Positions 1-9,281 of a stretch of 64,000 nt of DNA are shown piece after piece. The notes under the pieces are model-generated. The model saw nothing but the letters and a program-made list of their open reading frames with translations. It did not search any database and was not told the origin of the DNA. Numbering within the stretch: position 1 is the first letter of the stretch; the number at the start of each line of letters is the position of its first letter. This DNA comes from Natrialba swarupiae (lineage in GTDB: Archaea; Halobacteriota; Halobacteria; Halobacteriales; Natrialbaceae): positions 1 to 64,000 of the forward strand of contig NZ_VTAW01000003.1 of the NCBI RefSeq assembly GCF_008245225.1, given 5' to 3'. The position numbers were made by a program, and so were the translations under genes.

Positions 1-894
1 GTCTACGGCGAGATGAACGACCTCTCGGCGACCGTCGAGGAGATCGCTTCGACCGCCGACGACGTCGCGACCGTCTCGAGCGATGCCGCAGACCAGGCCA
101 CCATTGCCGGCGACGCGACTGGCGAAATACGTGCGGAGATGGGGGAGATCGAAACGCGTGCCGAGGCGATCACCGAGCAGGTCGAACGGCTCGATTCGGA
201 GATGAACGAGATCAGCGAGATCGTCGACATGATCGACGAGATCGCCGATCAGACCAACTTGCTCGCGCTCAACGCCTCTATCGAGGCTGCCGCCGCCGGC
301 GAGGAAGGAGATGGCTTCGCGGTCGTCGCTAACGAAGTCAAGTCCCTCGCCGAGGAGACCGGCGAGGCAACCGAGGAGGTCGACGCCCTCGTCTCGAGCG
401 TCCAGTCGTCGGTCGACGAGACCGTCGACGAGATCGATCGGATGCGCGAGCGGGTCGAGGAAGGTGCCGACGTGGTCGAGGACGGTATCGAGGCGATCGA
501 CGCGATCACCGAGCGAGTCGAGACCGCAAACGAGAGCATCCAGTCGGTCAACGACGCTACCGACGAGCAAGCTCGAGCGAGCGAGCGCGTCGTCACGATG
601 GTCGACGACGCCACCGAGATCAGCGAGAACACGAAAGCCGAGACCGAGACCGTCGCCGCCGCGGCCGAAGAACAGGCAGCGACCATCTCCGAAGTCGCCG
701 ACGGAGCCCAGTCGCTGACGGCGATGGCCGACGATCTCCGCCTCTCGCTCGACGCGTTCGACGTCGACGGACGCGGCGACTCCGACGGCGACCAGCACAG
801 CGACTTCGAGGAGTCCGAGCACGAGGGAGAAACCGGCCTCGTCCTCGAGCACGACGAGGAGACCGACCTCGCCACCGCCGACACGGAGGACTGA
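1..894 (+). CDS. Methyl-accepting chemotaxis transducer, C-terminal part (5' end outside window)
   Basis: The reading frame is already open at base 1, so the N-terminus, transmembrane segments and HAMP domain lie upstream. What is visible is the cytoplasmic signalling domain: a long acidic antiparallel coiled coil with the hairpin-tip signature DQTNLLALNASIEAA near residues 83-97, followed by GFAVVANEVKSLAEE. This tip is the CheA/CheW contact site of the MCP family. The tail after about residue 250 is very acidic and low in complexity. Whether it is a membrane or a soluble transducer, and what it senses, cannot be told from this fragment. Its TGA stop codon is also the left flank of a mobile palindromic element. 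Confidence 0.93.
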   Translation, partial: VYGEMNDLSATVEEIASTADDVATVSSDAADQATIAGDATGEIRAEMGEIETRAEAITEQVERLDSEMNEISEIVDMIDEIADQTNLLALNASIEAAAAGEEGDGFAVVANEVKSLAEETGEATEEVDALVSSVQSSVDETVDEIDRMRERVEEGADVVEDGIEAIDAITERVETANESIQSVNDATDEQARASERVVTMVDDATEISENTKAETETVAAAAEEQAATISEVADGAQSLTAMADDLRLSLDAFDVDGRGDSDGDQHSDFEESEHEGETGLVLEHDEETDLATADTED

Positions 895-976
895 TACGGA
901 TTGCTGTATCGTGTTACCGCTGAACCCGCAGACGGGTCGCGGGTTCGGCAGTCCCGACTGACAGTAAACCGTATGA
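892..976. mobile_element. Palindromic MITE-like element, copy A (79-bp core plus TGA flanks)
   Basis: The core runs 895-973 between directly repeated TGA triplets at 892-894 and 974-976. Its left end TACGGATTGCTGT matches the reverse complement of its right end (TACGGTTTACTGT) at 11 of 13 positions. The centre forms an 8-bp stem, GAACCCGC/GCGGGTTC, around a 9-nt loop. The left TGA is the stop codon of the transducer gene, so insertion left the protein intact. The same architecture recurs at 2608, 24347, 35225, 35308, 49812 and 58946. Confidence 0.85.
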
Positions 977-1221
977 TAGGACCGGTGGAACGGTTTTTTG
1001 AGTGTGTTCGCAGACGGATCGTGGCCGTCACGGCTGTGGCGTACAGCGACACCTTCCGAGACGGAGCATTTGAACGGAGTCGCACGTAACCGCGGTCGGT
1101 CTGTAGTTTCAGTGGTAAATCAGGTAATATTATAAAACGACCGCCAGCCGTCGAATGCGGTCTGTTCGCGGCAGTCGGCTGCACGGATCCATCACGTTTT
1201 TCTCACTGTGCCGGCATCGTT
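977..1221. other. Intergenic region before cofH
   Basis: I see no supportable gene. An AT-rich stretch, AATATTATAAAA, at about 1126-1137 could be the cofH TATA element; it lies roughly 90 bases before the start codon, which would give a leadered mRNA. The short open frame that crosses copy A has no coding character. Confidence 0.4.
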
Positions 1222-1227
1222 GTGACG

Positions 1228-2610
1228 ATGGAACGACCGGTGACCGAAGCCGATCTGACGTTCGAATGCGTTCCCGACACCGATCAGTCGTTCGAGAACG
1301 CGCTGGCGAAAGCACGTGACGGCGATCGACTCACCGTCGACGACGCCGTCGAACTCCTGACGACGGGAACCGACATCGACGGCATCGACCGACGGCGAAA
1401 AGAACAGGTACTCGAGGCTGCAGACCGCCGCCGGGCCGAGATCGTCGGCGAGGAGGTCACCTTCGTCGCCAACCTCAACAACAACGTCACGACGGCGTGT
1501 AACGTCGGCTGTCTGTTCTGTAATTTCAAAGACTCCGCTCACACGTTCGAGGCCGATTACGAGGGTGAGATGACGGGGTTCACCAAAACGCCCGCGGAAT
1601 CGCGGGAGATCGTTGCCGACGCAGTCGACCGCGGTATCTACGAAGTCACCTCTGTCTCCGGACTTCACCCCGCGTTCGTCCTCGACGAGGAACATCGCGA
1701 GATCCTCGAGGGCCACCCGAACCCGAAGGAGGTCAACTACATCCCGGCCGATCGGTACGAGACCGATCCCGGGACCTACGTCGAACAGATGGCCGCGATG
1801 AGCGTCGACGGGGTTCACGTCCACTCGATGACTCCCGAAGAGGGGTACCACGCCCGCCGGGGAACCGACTTGACCTACGAGGAGGTGTACAGTCGGCTGC
1901 AAGACGCCGGTCTCGACACCGTTCCCGGCACTGCCGCCGAAATCCTCGTCGACGAAGTACGGGACGTTATCTGTCCCGGTAAGATCGGCACCGACGAGTG
2001 GCTCGAGGCGATGGAAGCCGCCGCGTCGGTTGGTCTCGGACTGACGGCGACGATTATGTACGGCCACGTCGAAAACGAGGCTCACCGCGCGGTACACTTA
2101 CAACGAATTCGAGAGCTTCAGGACCGCGTCGACGGCGCAATTACGGAGTTCGTCCCGCTTTCGTTTATTCATCAGAATACACCGCTTTTCGAACACGACG
2201 TCGTCTCCGGCGGCGCGAGCACCGACGAGGACGAACTGATGATCGCCGTCTCGAGGCTCTTTCTCGACAACGTCGATCACGTCCAGTCCTCGTGGGTCAA
2301 ATACGGCGACGAGCAGGGGTTGAAGATGTTGAACTGCGGAGCCGACGACTTCATGGGAACGATTCTCTCCGAAGAGATTACTAAGCGAGCCGGCGGTACT
2401 TACGGCGAGTTCCGCTCGTTCGAGGAGTACGTCGACCTGATCACGTCGATCGGCCGAACGCCGGTCGAGCGATCGACCGACTACGACCGTCGCCGAGCGA
2501 TCGATCCCGACGATCCGCCGTTCGGACCCGAACTCGGGCCGAACGCCGACGGAACGCCGCTTTTGACACGAGAGGAGCGATCCGAACGGGCGGTCCTCGC
2601 GGACGACTGA
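1228..2610 (+). CDS. cofH: 7,8-didemethyl-8-hydroxy-5-deazariboflavin (FO) synthase subunit CofH
   Basis: This is a radical SAM enzyme that, with CofG, makes the FO chromophore of coenzyme F420 from tyrosine and 5-amino-6-ribitylamino-uracil. The SAM-cluster motif CNVGCLFC supplies Cys91, Cys95 and Cys98, counted from the ATG at 1228. It is followed by family-typical blocks such as SVSGLHPAF and VHVHSMTPEEGYHARRG. The length of about 460 residues is normal for CofH. An in-frame GTG at 1222 adds only two residues and could be the start instead. No cofG is adjacent in this window. The stop codon TGA is shared with the left flank of repeat copy B. Confidence 0.93.
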   Translation: MERPVTEADLTFECVPDTDQSFENALAKARDGDRLTVDDAVELLTTGTDIDGIDRRRKEQVLEAADRRRAEIVGEEVTFVANLNNNVTTACNVGCLFCNFKDSAHTFEADYEGEMTGFTKTPAESREIVADAVDRGIYEVTSVSGLHPAFVLDEEHREILEGHPNPKEVNYIPADRYETDPGTYVEQMAAMSVDGVHVHSMTPEEGYHARRGTDLTYEEVYSRLQDAGLDTVPGTAAEILVDEVRDVICPGKIGTDEWLEAMEAAASVGLGLTATIMYGHVENEAHRAVHLQRIRELQDRVDGAITEFVPLSFIHQNTPLFEHDVVSGGASTDEDELMIAVSRLFLDNVDHVQSSWVKYGDEQGLKMLNCGADDFMGTILSEEITKRAGGTYGEFRSFEEYVDLITSIGRTPVERSTDYDRRRAIDPDDPPFGPELGPNADGTPLLTREERSERAVLADD

Positions 2611-2692
2611 TACGGATTGCGGTACCACTGTCCCGGCGAACCCGCAGACGGGTCGCGGGTTCGGCGGTCCCGACTGACAGTAACCCGTATGA
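2608..2692. mobile_element. Palindromic MITE-like element, copy B (79-bp core, TGA flanks)
   Basis: The core spans 2611-2689 between TGA at 2608-2610 (the cofH stop codon) and TGA at 2690-2692. Its core stem, GAACCCGC/GCGGGTTC, and loop are identical to copy A, so A and B form one subfamily. Its right end is CCGTA preceded by ACAGTAAC. Confidence 0.85.
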
Positions 2693-2710
2693 GACGGATT
2701 GCTGTCGGCA
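2690..2710. mobile_element. Truncated left end of a second element abutting copy B
   Basis: Directly after copy B the sequence reads TGA then GACGGATTGCTGT, which is the family's left terminus sharing copy B's right-hand TGA. No matching right end appears about 80 bases later. This looks like the surviving end of a tandem insertion that was later eroded. The complete tandem at 35225-35391 has the same arrangement. Confidence 0.6.
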
Positions 2711-2725
2711 GCTCGGGTCGAGAGC

Positions 2726-2977
2726 TCAATCACGTTGCCGGATCTCGAGGCCTGGTCGACTGGGGGTACTGGTACAGGTAGCGAGGGCGAGGGGCCCTCG
2801 CCAGATGATGACACAGGCGGCCACCGAGATCGATGCGACGACGAGAAGATACAGGATTCGCGGGCCGCCGACCACAGCGGCAGTTCCGGCGCCGAGAAAG
2901 ACACCGATGAGCGCCGCGTTAGCTCCGACTCGCAGCGTATCGATTCCATCCGGAATCCGGGATCGGTCGTCTTTCAC
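2726..2977 (-). CDS. Small two-helix membrane protein of unknown function
   Basis: This 83-residue frame starts with GTG at 2977. After a charged N-terminus (MKDDRSRIPDG) come two hydrophobic segments at about residues 17-38 and 40-58, joined by a short Gly-Pro turn, then a polar tail. A TATA-like AT-rich block (TTATATTTGTT on the minus strand, about 2984-2994) precedes the start, which suggests a leaderless message. I recognise no family. The tail runs up to the eroded repeat remnant, so its last residues may not be ancestral. Confidence 0.55.
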   Translation of the reverse strand: MKDDRSRIPDGIDTLRVGANAALIGVFLGAGTAAVVGGPRILYLLVVASISVAACVIIWRGPLALATCTSTPSRPGLEIRQRD

Positions 2978-3127
2978 GGCAATAACAAATATAACCCAAG
3001 CACTAATAAAAGTTGTTAACTATTGGATTTATATTCATAACAAGTGGATGTCGGACGTGTGGCGACGGAGCTACTTGCAAAACAACCTCACTGCGAACGA
3101 ACAAACGATTCGAAAGACGAAACCGCG

Positions 3128-5314
3128 TTAAATGTAGTCGATACTCGGCGGGAGTTCGAGTTTCATGCCTTTGCGCTCGCGGATTTCCATGATCTTATCG
3201 CGCTGGAGCGAGTCGGACATAACCTCGAATCCGGCGTTTTCGGTGTTCCAGGAGGCACGACCTTCGGTCGCGCTACGGATGTCCGAGGCGAACCCGATCA
3301 TCTCGCCGACGGGTGCGATACCCTCGACGACCATGAGGTCTCCCTCCTGGTACATGTCGTCGACGCGGCCACGACGACCCTGGATTTCGCCGGAGGCGGC
3401 ACCCATGTGGTCGTTTGGCACGTCGATACGGACGTCCTGCATCGGCTCGAGCATCTTGATCGTCCCGTCGATCAGCGCCTTGTGGAGCGCGTTTCGGGTC
3501 GCGGGGATGACCTGTGCCGGACCACGGTGGATGGTGTCCTCGTGGAGTCGGGCGTCGTGCAGGCGGATGAGCGTCCCCTGGACTGGCTCGTTCGCGAGTG
3601 GGCCGTTGTCCAGTGCGTCCTCAAACCCTTCGATGACCAGCTCCATCGTCTCGTTTAAGTGCTGGATCCCCTTCGTATCGTCGATGAGGATGTTCGTCCC
3701 GTGGATGTGTTCGACTTCCTGGGAGTCGTCCTTGTCCATGCCGGCTTCTTGCAGGGCCTCACGACGTTCCTGCTCTGGCATGTCCATCGAGGCCTCGCCC
3801 ATTTTGATCGTCTCGACGAGTTCGTCCGTCATCGGCTCGATAGAGACGTAGAAGCGGTTGTGGCGGTTCGGCGAGATGCCTTCGATCTCGGCGCTTGGCT
3901 CTTGGGACTGTTCGCGGTAGACGACGATCGGCTCACCGGTGTTGACGGGGATTCCCTGGTTCTTCTCGATACGCTGGGTGATGACCTCGAGGTGAAGCTC
4001 ACCCTGTCCCGAGATGAGGTGCTCGCCGGTGTCCTCGTTGATGGTAATCTGGATCGTGGGGTCTTCCTTGGAGACCTGACGCAGCGTTTCGATCAGCTTC
4101 GGCAGGTCGTCCATGGTCTGGGCCTCGACGGACTTCGTAATGACGGGCTCGGAGATGTGCTCGATCGATTCGAACGGCGTCATCTCGGTTTCCGAGACGG
4201 TCGAGCCAGCGATGGCGTCGCGAAGCCCGGTGACGGCGGCGATGTTCCCCGCGGGAACTTCGTCGACTTCCTCGCGCTCTCCACCCATGTAGATCCCGAC
4301 GGACTGAACGCGGTTTTTCCCGGCAGTGCCGGAGACGTACAGATCCTGTCCCTTCTCGAGGCTACCCGAGAAGACACGACCCGACGCGATTTCGCCGGCG
4401 TGTGGGTCCATCGAGATGTCGGTAACCATGAAGACGACTTCGCCGGATTCGTCGACGAGACGCATCTGGTCGGCAAGGTCGGACTCTGCGTCACCACGCC
4501 AGATGCGTGGAATACGACGAGGCTGTGCGTCGACCGGGTTCGGGAAGTGCTCACAGACCATGTCGAGGACGACGTCCGACAGCGGCGTCTTCTCGTGAAG
4601 CTCCTGGCGCTTATCGGAGCGCTCGAGTTCCATGATCTCGGCGAAGTCCATGCCGGTGCGTTGCATCGAGGGCATCGAGACGCCCCACTTGTACAGCGCG
4701 GAGCCAAAGCCGACGGTGCCGCCCTCGACGGAGACGGTCCAGTCGTCGACGTCGTCCATGTCCTGAGTCATTCCGCGGATGAGCTCGTTGACGTCGTGGA
4801 TGACCGAGAGCAGACGCTCCTGCATCTCCTCGGGTCCTTCCTGAAGCTCGGAGATGAGACGGTCGACCTTGTTGATGAACAGGGTCGGCTTGACGCCCTC
4901 GCGGAGTGCCTGGCGCAGGACCGTTTCGGTCTGTGGCATGGCACCCTCGACGGCGTCGACGACGACGAGCGCACCGTCGACGGCGCGCATCGCGCGGGTC
5001 ACGTCGCCACCGAAGTCGACGTGGCCCGGCGTGTCGATCAGGTTGATGAGGTGGTTGGTATCTTCGTACTCGTGGGTCATCGACACGTTCGCCGCGTCGA
5101 TGGTGATCCCACGTTCCTGCTCGTCTTCTTCCGTGTCCATCGCGAGCTGCTCGCCGGCAGTCTCGTCGGAGATCATGCCCGCACCAGCCAGCAGGTTGTC
5201 AGAAAGCGTTGTTTTCCCGTGGTCGACGTGAGCGGCGATGGCGATGTTCCGGATGTTCTCCGGTTCGTCCATCAGCCGTTCACACTCTTGGACGATCTTC
5301 TTGCGTCGGCCCAT
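3128..5314 (-). CDS. fusA: Translation elongation factor 2 (EF-2)
   Basis: EF-2 is the GTPase that drives ribosomal translocation. The start chosen, [14 protein letters not shown], gives 728 residues, the normal archaeal length; the open frame continues upstream but without family similarity. The P-loop [10 protein letters not shown] and switch region [12 protein letters not shown] are intact, as are NKVDR and the C-terminal domains. The diphthamide-site histidine is in the loop [12 protein letters not shown] at about residue 596. In many haloarchaea this gene follows rpsL and rpsG; here two unrelated genes intervene, so it probably has its own promoter. Confidence 0.98.
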   Translation of the reverse strand: MGRRKKIVQECERLMDEPENIRNIAIAAHVDHGKTTLSDNLLAGAGMISDETAGEQLAMDTEEDEQERGITIDAANVSMTHEYEDTNHLINLIDTPGHVDFGGDVTRAMRAVDGALVVVDAVEGAMPQTETVLRQALREGVKPTLFINKVDRLISELQEGPEEMQERLLSVIHDVNELIRGMTQDMDDVDDWTVSVEGGTVGFGSALYKWGVSMPSMQRTGMDFAEIMELERSDKRQELHEKTPLSDVVLDMVCEHFPNPVDAQPRRIPRIWRGDAESDLADQMRLVDESGEVVFMVTDISMDPHAGEIASGRVFSGSLEKGQDLYVSGTAGKNRVQSVGIYMGGEREEVDEVPAGNIAAVTGLRDAIAGSTVSETEMTPFESIEHISEPVITKSVEAQTMDDLPKLIETLRQVSKEDPTIQITINEDTGEHLISGQGELHLEVITQRIEKNQGIPVNTGEPIVVYREQSQEPSAEIEGISPNRHNRFYVSIEPMTDELVETIKMGEASMDMPEQERREALQEAGMDKDDSQEVEHIHGTNILIDDTKGIQHLNETMELVIEGFEDALDNGPLANEPVQGTLIRLHDARLHEDTIHRGPAQVIPATRNALHKALIDGTIKMLEPMQDVRIDVPNDHMGAASGEIQGRRGRVDDMYQEGDLMVVEGIAPVGEMIGFASDIRSATEGRASWNTENAGFEVMSDSLQRDKIMEIRERKGMKLELPPSIDYI

Positions 5315-5658
5315 ATACACCTTGTTACCGCCAGCGGGGTCAAAAGGGTAGTGTTTCGTCCTCGCGTAGATCCGGCGTTTTCCCCGGGTTGAGCGGTGTA
5401 ATCTCTTTATTGAGTGAGTGAATAACACACAGATTACGGGACCTGCCGCGTTGCGGAAACCGCCGATCGCCCTCCGCCCGCGCTCGAGTTCGCGACCGCC
5501 ACGAGTCGCGCCGGCTGCCCGAGTTCGAACGGAGTGACACCATCTGTTGTACGTCATTCCCGGTGGCTACCTGGGCAGGTCCGCTCGAGCGGTTGTGGGT
5601 ACAGTCTGCGAAAACGGGCGTAAGAGACATACTGTAACGGACCTAGTACCGTACACGC
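5315..5658. promoter_or_regulatory. Divergent promoter region between EF-2 and a metalloprotease-like gene
   Basis: I see no gene in these 344 bases. On the minus strand CAATAAAGAGATTAC (about 5400-5414) is a plausible TATA region for EF-2, giving a leader of some 60 bases. On the plus strand CATACTGTAAC (about 5629-5639) lies close before the ATG at 5659 and could serve that gene as a near-leaderless promoter. Confidence 0.4.
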
Positions 5659-6414
5659 ATGGATATACGAATACAGGGCTCCGGTCCGACCGCTCCGTTT
5701 CTCAGCGCTCGAGGTCTCTTCGAGACCGAACACGACCTCACCCTGCCGGTCTACGTCCAGCTCCGGGAGGACCCGGACGAACGAACGTGGGCCGCCCACT
5801 ACGACGACCGCCACGTCTTAAATATCTCGAGACAGGCTGCCTCGAGTGCGATGGCACGCGAACTCGCCCTCCACGAGTTCGCCCACATGGCCAGACACGA
5901 ACAGGAACATCCCTCCCACGTCCAGTCGACCGAGGAGGTGCTCTACCTCGCACTCGCCGGGAAAAGCGTCGAGCGTCGAAAGCTCTCTCACTGTTATCAG
6001 ATCGCAAACCACATGAAAGACATCTACGCCGACGACATCACGCTCTCGGTCGGCCCCGGCGAGAAACTGCTGTCGTTTCTCGAGTCTGGTCTCGCGGCGG
6101 CGGTCGCAAACAGGTCAGAGACCCCGACTCGGCCGGGACTCGAGCGGCTTTCGCCGAGCGCGGATCCCGAGATTACGGCGGTCAACGCGGCGTTTGCCCT
6201 CGCACTCGCCGAGCGCCACGACCTCGTCGACGACGATCATCGACTGTACGACCTCGCACACGCGGCGGCAATGGACGCTCCCGACGTGGAGTTCGCGGGG
6301 TTCAAGCGTCGCTTTCGGGAACTCGCCCGCGAACCCGACTCGAGTACCTACCGACAGGTGCTCGTCGACGCGACCCGGTCGTACGCCGGTGGGCCGGGGC
6401 CAGCAGCCGACTGA
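5659..6414 (+). CDS. HEXXH-motif protein, probable zinc-metalloprotease-like (DUF5781-type)
   Basis: The protein has 251 residues and is soluble, with no signal peptide or membrane segment. The zinc-protease signature lies in LHEFAHMARHEQEH: His72, Glu73 and His76, with further His and Glu residues just downstream as possible third ligands. The rest is mainly helical and acidic. I believe it belongs to a conserved haloarchaeal family of unknown substrate (DUF5781), but I name that from memory. Proteolytic activity is inferred from the motif alone. It interrupts the otherwise minus-strand ribosomal cluster. Confidence 0.75.
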   Translation: MDIRIQGSGPTAPFLSARGLFETEHDLTLPVYVQLREDPDERTWAAHYDDRHVLNISRQAASSAMARELALHEFAHMARHEQEHPSHVQSTEEVLYLALAGKSVERRKLSHCYQIANHMKDIYADDITLSVGPGEKLLSFLESGLAAAVANRSETPTRPGLERLSPSADPEITAVNAAFALALAERHDLVDDDHRLYDLAHAAAMDAPDVEFAGFKRRFRELAREPDSSTYRQVLVDATRSYAGGPGPAAD

Positions 6415-6565
6415 ACTCGTCTAACGCAGTGATTCCCGATCGCCCAGTCCCGCGACGAACTCGGTTCGCTTCTGGGCTGGCGCCCCAGACGGTCGCCAGT
6501 CGCTCAGTGTCGAGGAGAGCACGACCGTTCCCGGTCCCGCCGGCCCATCGGGACAGCAGTCAGTC

Positions 6566-6952
6566 TCAGATCGGAGGGACGAACCGACCGGAGGAGTCTC
6601 GCGGTTTCGCGTAGGCCGCGACCGAGAGGATTCCTGCGACGACGCCACAGCCGATCGTGACGAACGCGAACAGCAGCGAGCCACCCACCAGCGCCGCCAG
6701 AAGCGAAAGCAGCGACAGCGACCCGGTAACGAGCGAGAGCGTTACGCAGAGCGCGCTCCGGATTCGCAACCGACCGAGAATTATCGCGATCAGTCCGCCG
6801 AAGGCGGTGATCGTTCCGCCGAACGTCACCAGCGCCAGAGCGAACAACAGCGTCTCCTGTAGGGCGAAGACGACCAGAAAGAACGCCACTCCGACGACCA
6901 GACCCACGGCTCTGTGGAACGGTCGACCAGAGCCGAAGATGCCGAGAGGCAT
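6566..6952 (-). CDS. Four-helix membrane protein of unknown function
   Basis: This 128-residue protein is mostly hydrophobic, with segments at about 14-31, 36-57, 66-86 and 92-113 and a short polar C-terminus ending RFVPPI. There are no recognisable motifs. It is transcribed away from the neighbouring plus-strand gene at 5659 and towards it. Strong hydrophobic periodicity and normal codon use support a real gene; function is unknown. Confidence 0.65.
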   Translation of the reverse strand: MPLGIFGSGRPFHRAVGLVVGVAFFLVVFALQETLLFALALVTFGGTITAFGGLIAIILGRLRIRSALCVTLSLVTGSLSLLSLLAALVGGSLLFAFVTIGCGVVAGILSVAAYAKPRDSSGRFVPPI

Positions 6953-7118
6953 ACCTCATCCATCCCCCGTTAGTGGTAAAGTCTTGTCATCTCCTCGAGT
7001 GACCGGCACCACGTCGGGCGGGCGTGTCTGGATCGATCGAACGATCGGTCCGCTCGAGACCGTAGAGTACGGACTCGATGGTCGGTAACGTCGAGAAATG
7101 AAGACGGTGTCGAGTCGG

Positions 7119-7727
7119 TTAGCGTGCGGCCGCCGCGACGCGCTCTTTTTCTTCTTTCTGACTGATCGCGTACGTCTGGACGTCGTAGTTGGCCGCGCCA
7201 GTAAGCTGGCGTGTAATGGCCTCGGGGACCGACGTCTGCGTCTTGAACGAGTCGTTGTGGACGCCTTCGGCGAGGAACTTAAGCGCCTGGTCGACCCGGC
7301 GCTGTGGGGCAACGTCGACTGCTTTTGGAACCGAGATACCACCGTATTTTAGGCGGACAGTCTCCTCGCGCGGCGCGGCGTTCTCGACGGCGGTAACGAG
7401 CACCTGCACGGGGTTTTCCTCGGTGCGCTCGTGGATGAGTTCGAACGCCTCGCGGACGAAGTTCAGGTTCTGTTGTTTCTTGCCCGTGTTCTCCTCGGAC
7501 TGCATGAGTCGATTGATGAAGCGCTCGACGATCGAGATCTGGGACTTCTGGAACTGCTTGCTCGCGTGGCGACCGGCGGTGTGTGCGACCGGCGTCACCG
7601 AGATATATCGTTCCGTCGAGGGATCCTCGTAGGCGATCTCGTCGATCTCCCACGTACCGAACAGCTTCGCGCCGACGTCGGCACCGCCCGCAGGGGCGTC
7701 CGGGTCGGGTTGGTCTTCTGCTGCCAT
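7119..7727 (-). CDS. rpsG: 30S ribosomal protein S7 (uS7)
   Basis: This is the 202-residue archaeal S7, an assembly initiator of the small-subunit head that binds 16S rRNA. Family blocks VERFINRLMQSEENTGKKQ, VQVLVTAVENAAPREE and VPKAVDVAPQRRVDQAL are present. The start at ATG 7727 gives the acidic N-terminal extension MAAEDQPDPDAP typical of haloarchaea. It lies one base downstream of the rpsL stop codon, so the two genes are co-transcribed and probably translationally coupled. Confidence 0.98.
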   Translation of the reverse strand: MAAEDQPDPDAPAGGADVGAKLFGTWEIDEIAYEDPSTERYISVTPVAHTAGRHASKQFQKSQISIVERFINRLMQSEENTGKKQQNLNFVREAFELIHERTEENPVQVLVTAVENAAPREETVRLKYGGISVPKAVDVAPQRRVDQALKFLAEGVHNDSFKTQTSVPEAITRQLTGAANYDVQTYAISQKEEKERVAAAAR

Positions 7728-7728
7728 G

Positions 7729-8157
7729 TTATCGCACCGGTTTCTCCGCGTTCCCGCGAACGAGTTCCAACAGCGCAACGCCGTTGACTTTGTCGACCTT
7801 GTAGTTGACACCCGAGAGGTCGCCCATCGCACGACCCTTCGCCCCACCGATACCGGCGATGGTGACTTCGTCGTGTTCGTCGATGAACGAGATGGCGCCG
7901 TCACCGGGACAGAACGCGGTGACCTGTTTGCCGTTTTTGATCAGCTGCACCCGGACGCATTTCCGGATCGCCGAGTTGGGCTGTTTGGCCTCGATGCCCA
8001 CCTTTTCGAGTACGATACCTCGTCCTTGCGGGGCACCCTCGAGGGGGTCGGACTTCTCGCGAAGGCCCCGTGCGCGGCGCGCGTAGTCGGAGTCGGACCA
8101 CCGCTGGTTCTGGCGGTCCTTCTTGAGCTTGCGCGCGGCGTACTTGCCGTTTGCCAT
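7729..8157 (-). CDS. rpsL: 30S ribosomal protein S12 (uS12)
   Basis: S12 (142 residues) is the decoding-centre protein. The conserved segments [19 protein letters not shown] and [21 protein letters not shown] are intact, and the lysine of QPNSAIRK lies where streptomycin resistance changes occur in the bacterial homologue. It is the first gene of the rpsL-rpsG pair. Because a plus-strand gene lies between it and nusA, it cannot simply be read through from the RNA polymerase operon and has its own promoter. Confidence 0.98.
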   Translation of the reverse strand: MANGKYAARKLKKDRQNQRWSDSDYARRARGLREKSDPLEGAPQGRGIVLEKVGIEAKQPNSAIRKCVRVQLIKNGKQVTAFCPGDGAISFIDEHDEVTIAGIGGAKGRAMGDLSGVNYKVDKVNGVALLELVRGNAEKPVR

Positions 8158-8180
8158 AGGGGTCGCTATCCGACGAAGCC

Positions 8181-8190
8181 ACTTAAGCGA
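8181..8190 (-). promoter_or_regulatory. TATA element of the rpsL promoter
   Basis: TCGCTTAAGT on the minus strand lies 24-33 bases before the rpsL ATG, the spacing expected for archaeal promoters of leaderless or nearly leaderless messages. The purine-rich CGAAAACGGG just upstream is a plausible BRE. Confidence 0.6.
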
Positions 8191-8576
8191 CCCGTTTTCG
8201 AGTTCCTCGAGACGGTCTGAGATCGATCTAACAGGGTGTAAGAAGAGATATGAGCGCGTTTCGTTCCTCGAGAACCCGTCTCACCGCGTCGCTCGCTTTC
8301 CGGAGTAGTTGAAGATGGGCGAGGACGCGGCTGTCAGCACCGCTCGAGGCCAAAGACGTCAGTGAGAGCGGACGCTGCTGGATCCTATCGTGAACGAAGA
8401 CCTCCACCCCTGTCGCGGGAACGGAAAACGGGAGCGTCGTGATGAGAGAGACTTGGGTGCAAAGAACCACGAGGGCGCCGACGCGAACCTCGCCCTGTAC
8501 AGCCGTCGTACTCGCACACACCGGGAGCACGTCGACCGAACGTTTAATCTTTTTTGAGATCATCTGGAAAGTAACG
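8191..8576. other. Intergenic region with no supported gene
   Basis: This stretch separates the divergently transcribed rpsL and the gene at 8577. An open frame on the minus strand runs through it and into the N-terminal coding region of the neighbour, but it has no haloarchaeal acidic composition. A TATA-like TTTAATCTTTTTTG at about 8543-8556 probably serves the gene at 8577. Confidence 0.45.
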
Positions 8577-9155
8577 ATGTTCGGGGCGCTGAAACGTCTG
8601 TTCTCGAGTGGATCGAACGCTACCGACGATGGCGACGACGGCAACGACGTCAACGATGTCGTTACGGAACTCAACGACGGACTCGAGGAGAAAGCCGAAC
8701 TCGGGGACGAACTCGAGGTGGCCTACGAGGATCTCGAGACGGCGATCGACGAGTACCAGTCGACGGGACTCGAGAGCGACGCGGATCGGATCGGAACCAG
8801 CTTATGCGAGATCCGGGATCGGCTGAACGAACTCGAACGCCACACGGCTGGGATCGTCGAGACGTTCGACGCCGAGTTCGGGGACCCCCACGAGGAACCC
8901 ATCACGGTGGATATGGATCTGCGAAAGCTGTACGACGAACTCGAGATGGAACTCGAGTCGGTCCGGAGAGAAAAACGGGAGATACAGACGGACGTCAACG
9001 CCTACGAGGACGACGTCGACGGCTACGTCGAGGTGTGGTCGATACTCGAGACGGATTCCGACGAGGAGTTCGCCGCACTCGCGAGCGACGACGACGTGAT
9101 GGCGGCGGTAAACGAGTTTCACGAAACGTACGCGCCCGACGAAGACGAGTTCTGA
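8577..9155 (+). CDS. Acidic coiled-coil protein of unknown function
   Basis: The start at ATG 8577 (MFGALKRLF) gives 192 residues and fits the TATA-like sequence about 25 bases upstream; the longer open frame has no such support. A short amphipathic N-terminus is followed by an extremely acidic, Leu/Glu-rich helical region (about 25-150) of coiled-coil character and a C-terminal acidic tail. No cysteine ligands or enzymatic motifs are visible. It lies inside the block of translation and transcription genes but on the opposite strand. Function unknown. Confidence 0.7.
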   Translation: MFGALKRLFSSGSNATDDGDDGNDVNDVVTELNDGLEEKAELGDELEVAYEDLETAIDEYQSTGLESDADRIGTSLCEIRDRLNELERHTAGIVETFDAEFGDPHEEPITVDMDLRKLYDELEMELESVRREKREIQTDVNAYEDDVDGYVEVWSILETDSDEEFAALASDDDVMAAVNEFHETYAPDEDEF

Positions 9156-9181
9156 CGGCGGGGAGTGGTTTCGACCGAGAA

Positions 9182-9269
9182 CTAGTACCGTTCCAAACGT
9201 CGACTGATGAGCGACATCGACACCAACCGCATGATTTCGCCCATCAGTTCAGGTTTGGAACGCCACTAG
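9182..9269. repeat. 88-bp element with 28-bp imperfect terminal inverted repeats
   Basis: The first 28 bases and the reverse complement of the last 28 agree at about 23 positions. Both begin CTAGT, share the exact block CGTTCCAAAC and end CTGATG. The element fills most of the gap between the convergent coiled-coil gene and nusA. It could be a bidirectional terminator-like hairpin or a separate MITE; its ends do not resemble the TACGG family. Confidence 0.65.
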
Positions 9270-9281
9270 GCTCTCGCTCGC

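Noticed and set aside
892-976. Reading the TACGG elements as ordinary transcription terminators only
   Set aside because: They lack T-tracts, two copies are not at gene ends, and the duplicated TGA/TCA flanks and tandem nesting fit insertion better. A secondary termination role remains possible.
901-1089. Short plus-strand frame across repeat copy A
   Set aside because: It is read from the mobile palindrome itself; equivalent frames are not kept open in the other copies.
249-1184. 311-residue minus-strand frame opposite the transducer
   Set aside because: Ser/Thr/Arg-rich shadow of the transducer and of copy A; no motif.
3659-5392. 577-residue open frame on the plus strand opposite EF-2
   Set aside because: It is the antisense shadow of a highly biased GC-rich gene; the EF-2 frame has all family motifs and this one has none.
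8228-8674. 149-residue minus-strand frame overlapping the start of the coiled-coil gene
   Set aside because: It overlaps the better-supported plus-strand gene, has no acidic bias, and no start signal.
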